Shown here: positions 53,322 through 61,580 of the stretch, in pieces
Layout: every line of letters begins with the position of its first letter
How positions within the stretch are numbered: the first letter of the stretch is position 1
Source: Streptomyces hawaiiensis
GTDB taxonomy: Bacteria > Actinomycetota > Actinomycetes > Streptomycetales > Streptomycetaceae
Reading direction: 5' to 3'
NCBI RefSeq assembly: GCF_004803895.1
Contig: NZ_CP021978.1
Coordinates: 7,006,001 to 7,070,000 of the forward strand
Length of the DNA: 64,000 bases
Made by a program: the position numbers and the translations under genes
The notes under the pieces: model-generated
What the model saw: only the letters and a program-made list of their open reading frames with translations
The model's database searches: none
Told to the model about the DNA's origin: nothing

Positions 53322-56309
53322 GTGGACTACGTGAATACCCTCCGTTTCGCTCTGCTGGGGCCGGTCCGGGCATGGCGCGGGGAACGAGAACTGGACCTGG
53401 GCTCGCCGCAGCAGAGGGTGGTGCTGGCGGCCCTGCTCTTACGCCACGGGCGCCCCCTGCCGCTCGGCGAACTCATCGACGCCGTCTGGGGGGAAGAGCC
53501 GCCCGCCGCTGCCGTGTCCGTCCTGCGGACCTACGTCTCGCGCCTGCGCAAGGTGCTCGAGCCCGACCGCGGCCCGGCGCGGCAGCCCCGGGTGCTCGTC
53601 TCCGTCGGGGACGGTTACCTGCTGCGCGTGCGGGACGACGGCCTCGACCTCGCCGTGTTCCAGCGCCGGGTCGCGGAGGCCAAGAAGGCGCGCGCCGCGG
53701 GCGACGTCTCCAGCGCCGCGGACCTGCTGCGCGCCGCGCTCGACGGTTGGCGCGGCGCCGCCCTGACCGGACTCCCGGGCCCGCTGGCCGAAACGGTGTG
53801 CTCCTGGCTGGACGAGGAGTGGCTGACCGCGCTGGAGGCGCGGCTGGACGCCGACCTCGCCCTCGGACGCCACCACGAGGTGATCGCCGAACTGCTCCCG
53901 CTCACCGCCGGTCATCCCCTGCGAGAGGAGCTGTGCCGACTGCTCATGCTCGCCCTCTACCGGTCGGGACGGCAGGCCGAGGCACTGGCCGCGTACCGCG
54001 GAACACGCGACGCCCTGGTGGCGGAACTGGGCGTCGAGCCCGGGGTGTCGCTCCAGGAGCTGCACGACCGCATCCTGACCGCCGACCCGGCCCTCATGCC
54101 GCACCGGGCGAGGAGCCCGGCCCCGGCGGCGCCCGAGGGGGCCCGGCCGTCCGTACCGGCCGCAGTCACCGGCGCCGCGGCGCCGGACAGCGCGGACCGG
54201 CCCGGCCCGGCCGACCCGCAGGAACCCCGGTTCCAGCCGGCCCGCCCCGCACAACTGCCCGCGGATCTGTCCACCTTCGCCGGACGCAGCAGCGAACTCG
54301 ACCGCGTCGGGGACCTGCTGCCCCCGGACGGCAGCCCTCCGTCGGCCGTGGTGATCAGCGCCATCGGCGGCATGGGCGGCATCGGCAAGTCGACCCTGGC
54401 CGTGCACTGGGCCCACCGGATCGCCGACCGCTTCCCCGGCGGTCAGCTCTACATCAATCTGCGCGGCTTCGACCCGACCGGCTCCGCGGTGACGCCCGAC
54501 GAAGCCGTGCGCAGCTTCCTCGACGCGCTCGGGGTCCCGCCGATGCGCATACCCGCCGGTCTCGACGCCCAGGTCGCGCTGTACCGCAGCCTGCTCGCGC
54601 GCCGCAGGGTGCTGATCCTGCTCGACAACGCCCGCGACGCCGAGCAGGTGCGTCCGCTGCTGCCCGGCTCCCCGGGCTGCCTGGTCATCGTCACCAGCCG
54701 CAACCGGCTCACCGGCCTGGTCGCCGGCGAGGGGGCCCACCCCCTGACGCTGGACCAGCTGACGCGGGCCGAGGCGCACGATCTGCTGGCCCTGCGCCTG
54801 GGCACCGACCGGCTGGCCGCGGAGCCGCAGGCCGCGGACGAGATCATCACCCGGTGCGGCCGCCTGCCGCTGGCCCTCGCCATCGTCGCCGCGCACGCCC
54901 GCGCCCACCCCGGCTTCCCGCTCAGCGCCATCGCCGACGAGGTCAACGACAGCCACGGCAGTCTGGACGCCTTCGCCGGTGGCGACGACATCACCACCGA
55001 CGTACGGGCCGTCTTCTCCTGGTCCTACAAGGCGGTGTCCGCCCCGGCCGCGCGCCTGTTCCGGCTGTTGGGCCTGCACGCGGGGCCGGACATCTCCGCG
55101 CCCGCGGCGGCCGCTCTCGCCGGTCTTCCCCCGCGTGAGGCGCGCGGGCCCCTCGCCGAACTGACCCGTGCCCACCTGCTCACCGAGCACTTCCCGGGGC
55201 GCTACACCCTGCACGACCTGCTGCGCGTGTACGCCGCCGAACGCGTCCGCGTCGAGGAGACCCGGCAGGAACGGGACCTCGCCCTTGGGCGGTTGCTGAC
55301 CTGGTACCTGCACACCGCCGACGCGGCCTACCCGCACATCACCCCCAACCGCCGCCGCATCCCGCTGGAGCCGCAGCCGCAGGACTGCCGGCCGCTGGAG
55401 TTCACGACGCACGAACGGGCCCTGGACTGGTGTGAGACCGAACGGTCCAACCTGATCGTCGCGGTGCACCAGGCCGCCCAGGCCGGGCAGACGGGCATCG
55501 CGTGGCGCCTGCCCGCCGTCCTGTGGGGGTTCTTCTACCTCCGCAGCCACCTGCATGACTGGCTGGACACCGCGCGGACGGGTCTGGCCGCCGCCCGCGA
55601 CGCCCGGGACCGGGAGGGGGAGGCCCAGGGCTTGTGCGACACGGCCGCCGCACTGCGCAACGGGGGCCGGTTCGAAGAGGCCGTCGAGCACCTCCGGCAG
55701 GCGCTGGTGCTGAGCCGGGAACTCGGGGACAGGGCGACCTGGACATCGGTGATCGCGAATCTCGGCGACGCCTACCTGCACGCGGGCCGGCTCCGCGAGG
55801 CCGTCGAGTACGCCCGCCGCGGACTGGCCCTCGACCGCATCGTGGGCAACGTCTGGGGCGAGGGCATCGCCCTGTGCAACCTGGGCGACGCCTACCAGCG
55901 GATGGGGCGCTACGACGAGGCACTCGACTGCCTGCAGCAGGCGCTGGTCGTCCTGCGCGCGGGCGGCAACCGCTGGGTCGAGGGCGTCACCCTCGACATC
56001 CTCGGCACGATCAACCACCGGCTCGGCCGCCACGGCGAGTCCGTCGACCACTACCGCCGGGCGCTCGCGACGCACCGGGACATCGGCAACCGCTGGGGCG
56101 AGGGCCACACCCTGGGCCACCTCGGGGACGTCCACCTCGACGGCGGAGAGACCGAGGCGGCCCGCGAGAGCTGGCGGCACGCCCTCGCGATCTTCGCGGA
56201 GTTCGGCCATCCGGACGCCGAGCAGGTCCGTGAGCGGCTCGACCGCCTTCCGGACGACGGTCCGGCCGACGCGTGTACCCCACAGGCCGCGCCGAGACGG
56301 ACCGCCTGA
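53322..56309 (+). CDS. AfsR/SARP-family regulator (BTAD, NB-ARC, TPR)
   Basis: A 995-aa regulator built like AfsR. An OmpR-like winged helix (about 5-100, LRFALLGPVRAWRGERELDL, SPQQRVVLAALLLRHG, VLRTYVSRLRKVLE) is followed by the BTAD domain (about 108-255). An NB-ARC ATPase comes next, with P-loop GGMGGIGKST near 348-357 and VLILLDNARDAEQV. The rest, from about 780, is TPR repeats of the form GNRWGEGHTLGHLGDVHLDG. Such proteins activate antibiotic or development genes. It lies within a cluster of envelope genes on the opposite strand. The GTG start is probably leaderless. Confidence 0.93.
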   Translation: MDYVNTLRFALLGPVRAWRGERELDLGSPQQRVVLAALLLRHGRPLPLGELIDAVWGEEPPAAAVSVLRTYVSRLRKVLEPDRGPARQPRVLVSVGDGYLLRVRDDGLDLAVFQRRVAEAKKARAAGDVSSAADLLRAALDGWRGAALTGLPGPLAETVCSWLDEEWLTALEARLDADLALGRHHEVIAELLPLTAGHPLREELCRLLMLALYRSGRQAEALAAYRGTRDALVAELGVEPGVSLQELHDRILTADPALMPHRARSPAPAAPEGARPSVPAAVTGAAAPDSADRPGPADPQEPRFQPARPAQLPADLSTFAGRSSELDRVGDLLPPDGSPPSAVVISAIGGMGGIGKSTLAVHWAHRIADRFPGGQLYINLRGFDPTGSAVTPDEAVRSFLDALGVPPMRIPAGLDAQVALYRSLLARRRVLILLDNARDAEQVRPLLPGSPGCLVIVTSRNRLTGLVAGEGAHPLTLDQLTRAEAHDLLALRLGTDRLAAEPQAADEIITRCGRLPLALAIVAAHARAHPGFPLSAIADEVNDSHGSLDAFAGGDDITTDVRAVFSWSYKAVSAPAARLFRLLGLHAGPDISAPAAAALAGLPPREARGPLAELTRAHLLTEHFPGRYTLHDLLRVYAAERVRVEETRQERDLALGRLLTWYLHTADAAYPHITPNRRRIPLEPQPQDCRPLEFTTHERALDWCETERSNLIVAVHQAAQAGQTGIAWRLPAVLWGFFYLRSHLHDWLDTARTGLAAARDARDREGEAQGLCDTAAALRNGGRFEEAVEHLRQALVLSRELGDRATWTSVIANLGDAYLHAGRLREAVEYARRGLALDRIVGNVWGEGIALCNLGDAYQRMGRYDEALDCLQQALVVLRAGGNRWVEGVTLDILGTINHRLGRHGESVDHYRRALATHRDIGNRWGEGHTLGHLGDVHLDGGETEAARESWRHALAIFAEFGHPDAEQVRERLDRLPDDGPADACTPQAAPRRTA

Positions 56310-56332
56310 CATGGCTCTCCTTCGTTCATGAG

Positions 56333-56357
56333 GCCCGCCGGCGACGCGCCGGCGGGC
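56333..56357. terminator. Terminator hairpin after the AfsR-type gene
   Basis: GCCCGCCGGCG-ACG-CGCCGGCGGGC, eleven perfect base pairs with a three-base loop, between convergent genes. Confidence 0.8.
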
Positions 56358-56363
56358 ACCCGC

Positions 56364-56393
56364 ACAACGCGTGCGGGGGTGAGGGCGGTTCAA
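56364..56393 (-). promoter_or_regulatory. ECF-type promoter pointing antisense into the AfsR-type gene
   Basis: On the minus strand TTGAACC, 16 bases, GCGTTGT. Downstream on that strand is AAGGAG five bases before an ATG at 56312, but the frame beyond runs antisense through the regulator gene and does not look like a protein. Either an antisense RNA or a promoter left behind by a lost gene. Confidence 0.5.
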
Positions 56394-56414
56394 CGCCCGC
56401 GAGCCGCCCTCACC
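56378..56414. terminator. Second hairpin between the convergent genes
   Basis: GGTGAGGGCGG pairs with CCGCCCTCACC (11 bp, 15-base loop). The -35 element of the antisense promoter lies in its loop and arm. Confidence 0.7.
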
Positions 56415-56427
56415 GGCAGGCGGCGCC

Positions 56428-58035
56428 TCAGCGCACCTCGCGGTAGAGCCGCCCGCTCGCATTGGGCACCGCCCCGTCGTAGAGACCCGTCTCACTGGTC
56501 TCCTTCGACAGCGCGAACCACGCGTACCGCTCGACGAAGTCCAGCCCGTTCAGCATCTCGGTGGAGGACCGGACGAAGTCGGTCTGCTCCTGCTCGCCCG
56601 GGTAGCGCGGGGCGCTCCGGGAGAAGTCGGTCAGGGCGTACTCCGTGAGCCAGACCGGCTTCTTGTAGCGGTCGTGGACGGCCTGCAGATAGCCGCGCAG
56701 CTGGTCGGTGGCGCCTGGGCCGAAGTCGGCGCCGTACCAGTGCAGGGGGATGAAGTCGACCCGCAGGCCACGCTGTTCGGCCCCGCTCATGAACCGGTCG
56801 AGCCAGCCGCCCGCCACGTCCGCGCCGGAGGCGACCGCGGGTGCGCCCAGCCGCAGGCCGGTGGACTCCAGCCGGGGCCACAGGTCGAGGGCCTGTTCGG
56901 GGGACATGTCGGCCTGACCCGGATGGTCCGGCTCGTTGAAGCCCAGGAGCGTTTTCCCCTCCCGGGCGGCCTGCCCCAGTTCGGCGTCGGTGACCGAGCC
57001 CGGACCCCAGATCATCGGGACGAACTCGGCACCCGCGGTGCCCGTGACGCCGCCGGCCGATGAGGCCCAGTTGTAGTACCAGGAGGATCCCGAGTCGGCC
57101 AGGGCCTGTGAGGCGCCCGCCACGGGGTTCAGGGCGACGCCCTTGCGGGAGGCCGCCGGGGTGCCGCCGCTGCCGGGCTGCCCGGTGGCAGCGGGGCCGG
57201 GGCCGGGCGCGGCGGCGCCGTCGCCGCTGCCGTGGAAGGTGACGGTCAGGCCCGTGCACGCGCGGCACTGGTACACGACCTGGTTGCCCTGCTCGGTGTC
57301 GTGCTTGGACCAGCTGTACGCGGTCGGGCACTTCGCGGCCAGCGCGTCACTGTAGGGCGTCTTCGCGTCCCGGTTCGGGTTGACGCACACCAGCGGACGG
57401 CCGGTGGCCTCGTCCTCGACCAGGTTGTCCGCCGGGCAGGCGGCGAGCAGATCCGTGGCACACCCGGCCGGCGCGCACTCGCCCGACTCGGGCGGCGTCA
57501 CGCCGTCCGGCGTGATGGTGATCGGCGCGGCCACGGCGTTGACGTAGCTGACGTTGTACCAGGGCGCCTGGCCGTCCTTCGGGTCGAAGTTGAACTCCGC
57601 CAGTCCGGTGGGCTGTTCACCGGTCGAGCACCGGTCGGCATAGGGGCCGCAGTCGCCGACGGCGCAGTGGAACGTGCTCCCCTCCTCGCCGGTGCAGCCC
57701 TCGCGGGCGAAGAACTTGCCGCGCCAGTGCCCGGCTCCGGACTGCTCGGGGATCGTGACGGTGGCCGACTGGCCCGGGTCCAGCGTGGGCAGCCCGGTGA
57801 GCGCGGCCGACCCGTCGGCGTTGACCGTGCTGCCGATCCAGATGCGGTGGTCCGTCGTGTTGCGGAAGGTGACGGTGTGTTCGGGGGAGCCGGCCCCGGC
57901 GGCCGGTGTGCCCGCGATGCTCACGCCGTCCGGGCGGTGGTTCTGGATCAGCAGCGCGGTGCCGGTGACACCGGCCACGACCAGGAGCAGCGCGAGCAGG
58001 AACGAGATGCGGCTGCGGATGGGCGGTCTACGCAT
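56428..58035 (-). CDS. Secreted thaumatin-like - GH128 glycoside hydrolase
   Basis: A 535-aa exported protein. The N-terminal anchor (about 8-32, RISFLLALLLVVAGVTGTAL) precedes a cysteine-rich thaumatin-like domain (about 50-280: TVTFRNTTDHRIWIGSTVNA; HCAVGDCGPYADRC; GLAEFNFDPKDGQAPWYNVS). After a Gly/Pro linker comes a GH128/Asl1-type barrel (about 305-535) with acid/base Glu in LLGFNEPDHPGQ and nucleophile Glu in PVWLTEYALTDFS. Known GH128 enzymes and thaumatin-like proteins both act on beta-1,3-glucan, so attack on fungal-type glucan is likely. Its ATG lacks a ribosome site and overlaps a short upstream frame. Confidence 0.85.
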   Translation of the reverse strand: MRRPPIRSRISFLLALLLVVAGVTGTALLIQNHRPDGVSIAGTPAAGAGSPEHTVTFRNTTDHRIWIGSTVNADGSAALTGLPTLDPGQSATVTIPEQSGAGHWRGKFFAREGCTGEEGSTFHCAVGDCGPYADRCSTGEQPTGLAEFNFDPKDGQAPWYNVSYVNAVAAPITITPDGVTPPESGECAPAGCATDLLAACPADNLVEDEATGRPLVCVNPNRDAKTPYSDALAAKCPTAYSWSKHDTEQGNQVVYQCRACTGLTVTFHGSGDGAAAPGPGPAATGQPGSGGTPAASRKGVALNPVAGASQALADSGSSWYYNWASSAGGVTGTAGAEFVPMIWGPGSVTDAELGQAAREGKTLLGFNEPDHPGQADMSPEQALDLWPRLESTGLRLGAPAVASGADVAGGWLDRFMSGAEQRGLRVDFIPLHWYGADFGPGATDQLRGYLQAVHDRYKKPVWLTEYALTDFSRSAPRYPGEQEQTDFVRSSTEMLNGLDFVERYAWFALSKETSETGLYDGAVPNASGRLYREVR

Positions 58036-58069
58036 GGACCGCGCCTCCCGCGGGGGCGTCGTACGTCAT
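58028..58069 (-). CDS. 13-residue upstream frame coupled to the GH128 gene
   Basis: MTYDAPAGGAVHA, with AGAGGAC four bases or so upstream. Its TAG lies inside the overlap with the GH128 start (ATGCGTAG), which has no ribosome site of its own. It probably lets ribosomes reinitiate on the hydrolase gene. The peptide itself need not have a function. Confidence 0.5.
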   Translation of the reverse strand: MTYDAPAGGAVHA

Positions 58070-58246
58070 GGCCGTCCTCTCTCGCCCGGCTCGCAGGCGG
58101 TACTCGGTTCTGATCGGGTCGCGCGCCGGTGCGGCTTCGGGACGCTCCTCGGCCGACCGGTTCCGGGTTCCGGTTCCGGTCCGGGGAGGCGGGGTTGTCA
58201 TCCGCCACGGTGGCCCTCTCAGCTGGGAAGGTGCGGACACGAGGCG

Positions 58247-58276
58247 ACAACGGGCGTGCCGGGGTCAACGGTTCAA
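58247..58276 (-). promoter_or_regulatory. ECF-type promoter for the GH128 gene
   Basis: On the minus strand TTGAACC, 16 bases, CCGTTGT. The leader to the short upstream frame is about 180 bases. Confidence 0.65.
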
Positions 58277-58315
58277 CCCCGGCACGCCCGCGCCGGTACG
58301 GCGGTGCGGTGTCCC

Positions 58316-59206
58316 TCAGCGGCGGCCGACCGGCTTCTTGCCCTGGGCCTTCTGGGACAGCTGCGCCTCAGCCGGCTGCTGCCTGCTGACGCGTCCGCTG
58401 GAGGTGCCGGCCGGGCTGAAGTTCCCGGCCGGGGTGTTGTTGGCCGGCGCCGACAGGGACGAGTTGGAGGACGGCGGCGCCGGTGCGGGGGTGAACCCGG
58501 GCGGGTACTGCCCGGGCTGGCTGCCGAGCGTCGGGTTGCGGTGCATCCCGTACATCTCGTAGCCGGGGTCGGCCGCCACCCGTCCCGGGTCGGTGTGGGC
58601 GTGGTGCACGACGTCGGTCATCGTGGCAGCTCCGGCCACCCAGGAACCCGCTCCGCCGACCATCTTGGTGCTCGAGGCTTCCTGGTCGGCCACGGCGGCG
58701 TACGTGTTCAGCGCCGTGGACGCGAGCCTGCCGATGCTCGCGCCGACCTGGACCGGATCCACGTGGCCGCCCGCGAGGCTCTGCTTGGCCTGGCCGTAGA
58801 GCTCGTAGCCGGCCACCCCGGCCTGCGTGGCTATGCCGACGCCGCTCACGATCGTTTGGGCCCGGCCGGTCGTGAACCCCGCGGCGCCCTGGATGATCGT
58901 CGGCGTGACGTCGACCAGTGCCTTCACGATGCGGGACTTGTTCTCCGAGACCCAGGCGGCGGCGCTCTTGCTCCACCGCGCGACCTGCCGGCCCTTCGGC
59001 TGGGCCGTGTTGACCGCGTAGAACTGCCGGGCGGTCTGGTCGTACACGCCGGTCCCCGCGTTGGCGAACAGCGGGGGCGCGTCGTCCGGGACCGGCGCGC
59101 TGGAGGCCCGGGCCTGCGCCCGCCTTCCGTCGTCGGAGACCCTGACGGACGAGTAGGAACTGGCGTTGCTGTTGGCGCTGTCGTCCGAGTGTTGGGATCC
59201 TGCCAT
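58316..59206 (-). CDS. 296-aa Streptomyces-type protein of unknown function
   Basis: No known domain. The N-terminus is Ser/Asn/Asp-rich (SQHSDDSANSNASSYSS). A middle region of amphipathic and mildly hydrophobic helices follows (ALVDVTPTIIQGAAGFTTGR; GVGIATQAGVAGYELYGQAK; GGAGSWVAGAATMTDVVHHA). The tail is Pro/Ser/Asn-rich. There is no signal peptide. The start at 59206 follows GGAAGG and GGGTGA. It stands with envelope and conjugation-like genes and has the shared promoter 109 bp upstream, so a role in that system is inferred. Confidence 0.7.
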   Translation of the reverse strand: MAGSQHSDDSANSNASSYSSVRVSDDGRRAQARASSAPVPDDAPPLFANAGTGVYDQTARQFYAVNTAQPKGRQVARWSKSAAAWVSENKSRIVKALVDVTPTIIQGAAGFTTGRAQTIVSGVGIATQAGVAGYELYGQAKQSLAGGHVDPVQVGASIGRLASTALNTYAAVADQEASSTKMVGGAGSWVAGAATMTDVVHHAHTDPGRVAADPGYEMYGMHRNPTLGSQPGQYPPGFTPAPAPPSSNSSLSAPANNTPAGNFSPAGTSSGRVSRQQPAEAQLSQKAQGKKPVGRR

Positions 59207-59314
59207 GTCACCCTTCCTTCCGGGAGGTGAGCACTCCGTACGGGGCTCCGCACGGAGCATGTGACGGTGCCGGGTCCGGCACCGCCGACCGGATGGCTGT
59301 ACCGATCGGGAACC

Positions 59315-59344
59315 ACAACGCGGCGGCGGGGGTGGACGGTTCAT
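59315..59344 (-). promoter_or_regulatory. ECF-type promoter for the 296-aa gene
   Basis: On the minus strand ATGAACC, 16 bases, GCGTTGT, 109 bases before the ATG at 59206. Confidence 0.62.
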
Positions 59345-59395
59345 CCCCTTCCGCCCGCACGTGCCGGTCGCCGGGGCGTCCGCCCGGCGGCCGGC

Positions 59396-59899
59396 TCACG
59401 ACCACGGGGACGGCGGCGGGGGAGGGGGCGGCGGTCCGAAGGGGTCCATCGTCTCGACGGTGGGTTTCTCCTTGGGGCGGTGCATGCCGGGCTTGCAGCC
59501 CGCGAACGGGCCCTGCGGGTCCCGCAGGGTGTCCATGACCGACGACAGGTGGTCGCGGTGCCAGACGGCCGGTCCGGTCATGTCGGAGCCGGGCCCGGTG
59601 AGATCGCCCCAGGCGAGCCACAGGCCGTGCAACCGGGCGACCGCCTCGGGGTGTTCCCACCAGACGGGGCACCAGGGGGACTGTGAGGTGACCTCCCTGC
59701 CGTAGACCGGCAGCAGCACGTGGTGCGTCCACAGGGTCAGCCGGCGCAGCGTCTGCGCGTACGCCGGCCCGTCCAGGTAGAGGATGAAGCGCGGCGCGGG
59801 TGGCTCCCCACCGGGTGCCGGGGCGGACGCGTCGGCCGGGGCGCCCTGGGGCGGCGCGGCCCCGGAGACCGTGGGGGGCGTCGACTGGCTGGTGGACAT
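59396..59899 (-). CDS. DUF4913 protein
   Basis: A 167-aa protein whose core SPWCPVWWEHPEAVARLHGL, WLAWGDLTGPGSDMTGPAVW, RDHLSSVMDTLRDPQGPFAG and CKPGMHRP is DUF4913. This family is found almost only in actinobacterial conjugation-like and phage-like clusters. The N-terminus is Pro/Ala-rich and the C-terminus ends in a run of prolines. Function unknown. It follows the NlpC/P60 gene by 107 bp on the same strand and may share its transcript, since no separate ECF-type promoter was seen. Confidence 0.82.
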   Translation of the reverse strand: MSTSQSTPPTVSGAAPPQGAPADASAPAPGGEPPAPRFILYLDGPAYAQTLRRLTLWTHHVLLPVYGREVTSQSPWCPVWWEHPEAVARLHGLWLAWGDLTGPGSDMTGPAVWHRDHLSSVMDTLRDPQGPFAGCKPGMHRPKEKPTVETMDPFGPPPPPPPPSPWS

Positions 59900-60006
59900 G
59901 GCGCTCTCCTGCTCGTGCGTGGCGTGAGGTGGCGGCTGGAGGACCGGTGCTCTCGGGGCGTGGCGTCGCGTGGCGCCGCGTGCCCGGTGGAGCCGCGTCC
60001 GGGAGG

Positions 60007-61041
60007 TCAGGCGTCGGGTCGCACCACCCCGAGGATCTCCATCGACCCGGCCGGCGCCTCCGTCACCCGACGCCCCGGGCGAGGGGCGTGGATCATCCGG
60101 CCGTCGCCGATGTAGAGGGAGACGTGACTGGCGTCGGCGTTGTGGATGATCAGGTCACCGGGGCGCATCTTCGTCACCGGGACGCGGTGCAGCAGGCGCC
60201 ACTGCTCCTGCGAGGTGCGCGGGATGACCACGCCCGCCGCCAGCCAGGCCTGCGAGGTGAGTCCGGAGCAGTCGTAGGAGTCGGGGCCCTCGGCGCCCCA
60301 GACGTACGGTTTGCCGAGCTCCCCGGTCGCGAAGGCGACGGCCTCGCGGCCCGCGGTGCTGCCCTCGGTGCCTGCGCTGTCGAGGACGCCCGACCGCACC
60401 CACGCCGCCTGGGCCTCGTCGGCCGTCCTGCGTTCGAGCGCGGCCAGTGCACGGCGCTGCGTGTCCTCCAGCCGCGACTCCACGCGCCGCGCCGCGTCGA
60501 TCCGGGTCCGGATCGTCCTGCGGTGGGAGTCCAGGGAACCGCGGTTACGGCGCAGCCGCTTCAGCTCGTCGGCCGCTTCGTCGCCGCGGGTGCGCAGCTC
60601 CTCCGCCGCCAGGGCCAGGGCCTTGATCCCCCGGTTCGTGGCCAGCTGCGCCTGACGGGCCAACGACGCGTTGTCCAAGGCGCGTTCGGGATCGTCGGCG
60701 AGGGCGAACTGCACCTCGGCGGGGACAGCGCCCCCGCGGTACTGGGAGCGGACCGCAGCCCCGGCCAGTCCGGTCAGACGGCTCAACTTGCGCTCGGCAG
60801 ACGTCACCTGGGCCCGGAGCGTGCCGAGGCGCTTTTCCTGCCGGGTGACCTTGCCGTCCAGCGCGTTGTACTTCTCCGTGGCGACCTCGGCCTGGTGGTA
60901 GAGGCGGTCGAGTTCGGCGCGCACCTCGGGGAGGGACTGCGGTTCGGCACCGGCGGGCTGGTGGAGCGTCGCCGTCAGGGCCAGGGCCAGCGTGACGACG
61001 GCCGCCGTCCGGCGGCCGTGCGCGCCCGGGATCTGTCTCAT
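60007..61041 (-). CDS. Secreted NlpC/P60 cell-wall peptidase
   Basis: A 344-aa exported peptidoglycan endopeptidase. It has a signal peptide (about 1-32) and a long coiled coil (about 35-225, LPEVRAELDRLYHQAEVATE, DGKVTRQEKRLGTLRAQVTS). The C40 domain (about 235-344) has Cys258 in YDCSGLTSQAW, His306 in DASHVSLYIGDG and His318 in MIHAPRPG as catalytic triad. It is RipA/SCO-type in build. Beside a coupling ATPase it may open the wall for a transfer apparatus. One of a divergent promoter pair of the shared ECF type lies 49 bp upstream. Confidence 0.93.
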   Translation of the reverse strand: MRQIPGAHGRRTAAVVTLALALTATLHQPAGAEPQSLPEVRAELDRLYHQAEVATEKYNALDGKVTRQEKRLGTLRAQVTSAERKLSRLTGLAGAAVRSQYRGGAVPAEVQFALADDPERALDNASLARQAQLATNRGIKALALAAEELRTRGDEAADELKRLRRNRGSLDSHRRTIRTRIDAARRVESRLEDTQRRALAALERRTADEAQAAWVRSGVLDSAGTEGSTAGREAVAFATGELGKPYVWGAEGPDSYDCSGLTSQAWLAAGVVIPRTSQEQWRLLHRVPVTKMRPGDLIIHNADASHVSLYIGDGRMIHAPRPGRRVTEAPAGSMEILGVVRPDA

Positions 61042-61090
61042 GCGGTTCGTGGCTCCTTCATGGCTCCTTCGTGGTCATCTGGGCACCCGC

Positions 61091-61120
61091 ACAACGGACC
61101 CGTGCCGCGCGGAGGTTCAA
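61091..61120 (-). promoter_or_regulatory. ECF-type promoter for the NlpC/P60 gene
   Basis: On the minus strand TTGAACC, 16 bases, CCGTTGT, 49 bases before the ATG at 61041. Divergent partner of the site at 61128. Confidence 0.72.
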
Positions 61121-61127
61121 GGACGGT

Positions 61128-61157
61128 GTGAACCGGTGCGGCCCCACCGCCCGTTGT
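61128..61157 (+). promoter_or_regulatory. ECF-type promoter for the 130-aa membrane protein gene
   Basis: GTGAACC, 16 bases, CCGTTGT on the plus strand, 30 bases before the GTG at 61188. It mirrors the NlpC promoter only seven bases away. Confidence 0.72.
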
Positions 61158-61187
61158 GCCCTCAGGGCGTCGGGCGAAGGGGTTGAA

Positions 61188-61580
61188 GTGAACGCACAGG
61201 TGGTGCTGCTCGCGCTGTGTACGGGGCTCGGCCTCGGATGCCTGCTGGCCGCGGTCCGGGCACTGGCGACGGCCGCCTCCCTGTGGGCGCGCGGCCGGCG
61301 GGTGATGGGGCGGGTGACGGCACGCGCGGCGACCGACGGGCGGCGCGGCGGGCTGGTCGTGTTCTCCGACCACCTGGGAAGGGACCTCGTCCTCGATCCG
61401 GGCCCGATCGGGCTGTTCTGCGGAGTGCCCCCGGTCGGCGGCAGCGTGCCGGTCGTGTACGCGCGCGAGCGTCCCACCCAGGCCAGACTGTGGACGTCCC
61501 GGCACCTGCTGGCGCCGTCGTTCGGCTGGTTCCTGTCCGCCACCCTGGCGTTCGGCACCGGGGTCGTGACGGCCGGGTGA
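61188..61580 (+). CDS. Small membrane protein (DUF3592-like)
   Basis: A 130-aa protein with an N-terminal helix (VVLLALCTGLGLGCLLAAVR) and a C-terminal helix (SFGWFLSATLAFGTGVVT) around a short beta-rich loop (GRVTARAATDGRRGGLVVFS, GGSVPVVYARERPTQARL). This is the plan of DUF3592 proteins. The function is unknown. GAAGGGG precedes the GTG at 61188. The following DUF418 gene overlaps by GTGA. Confidence 0.68.
   Translation: MNAQVVLLALCTGLGLGCLLAAVRALATAASLWARGRRVMGRVTARAATDGRRGGLVVFSDHLGRDLVLDPGPIGLFCGVPPVGGSVPVVYARERPTQARLWTSRHLLAPSFGWFLSATLAFGTGVVTAG

Noticed and set aside
53439..56495. A 1018-codon open frame on the minus strand opposite the AfsR-type gene
   Set aside because: The plus strand encodes complete BTAD, NB-ARC and TPR domains; the antisense translation has no domain and reflects high-GC open frames. 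Only its promoter-like start was kept as a finding.
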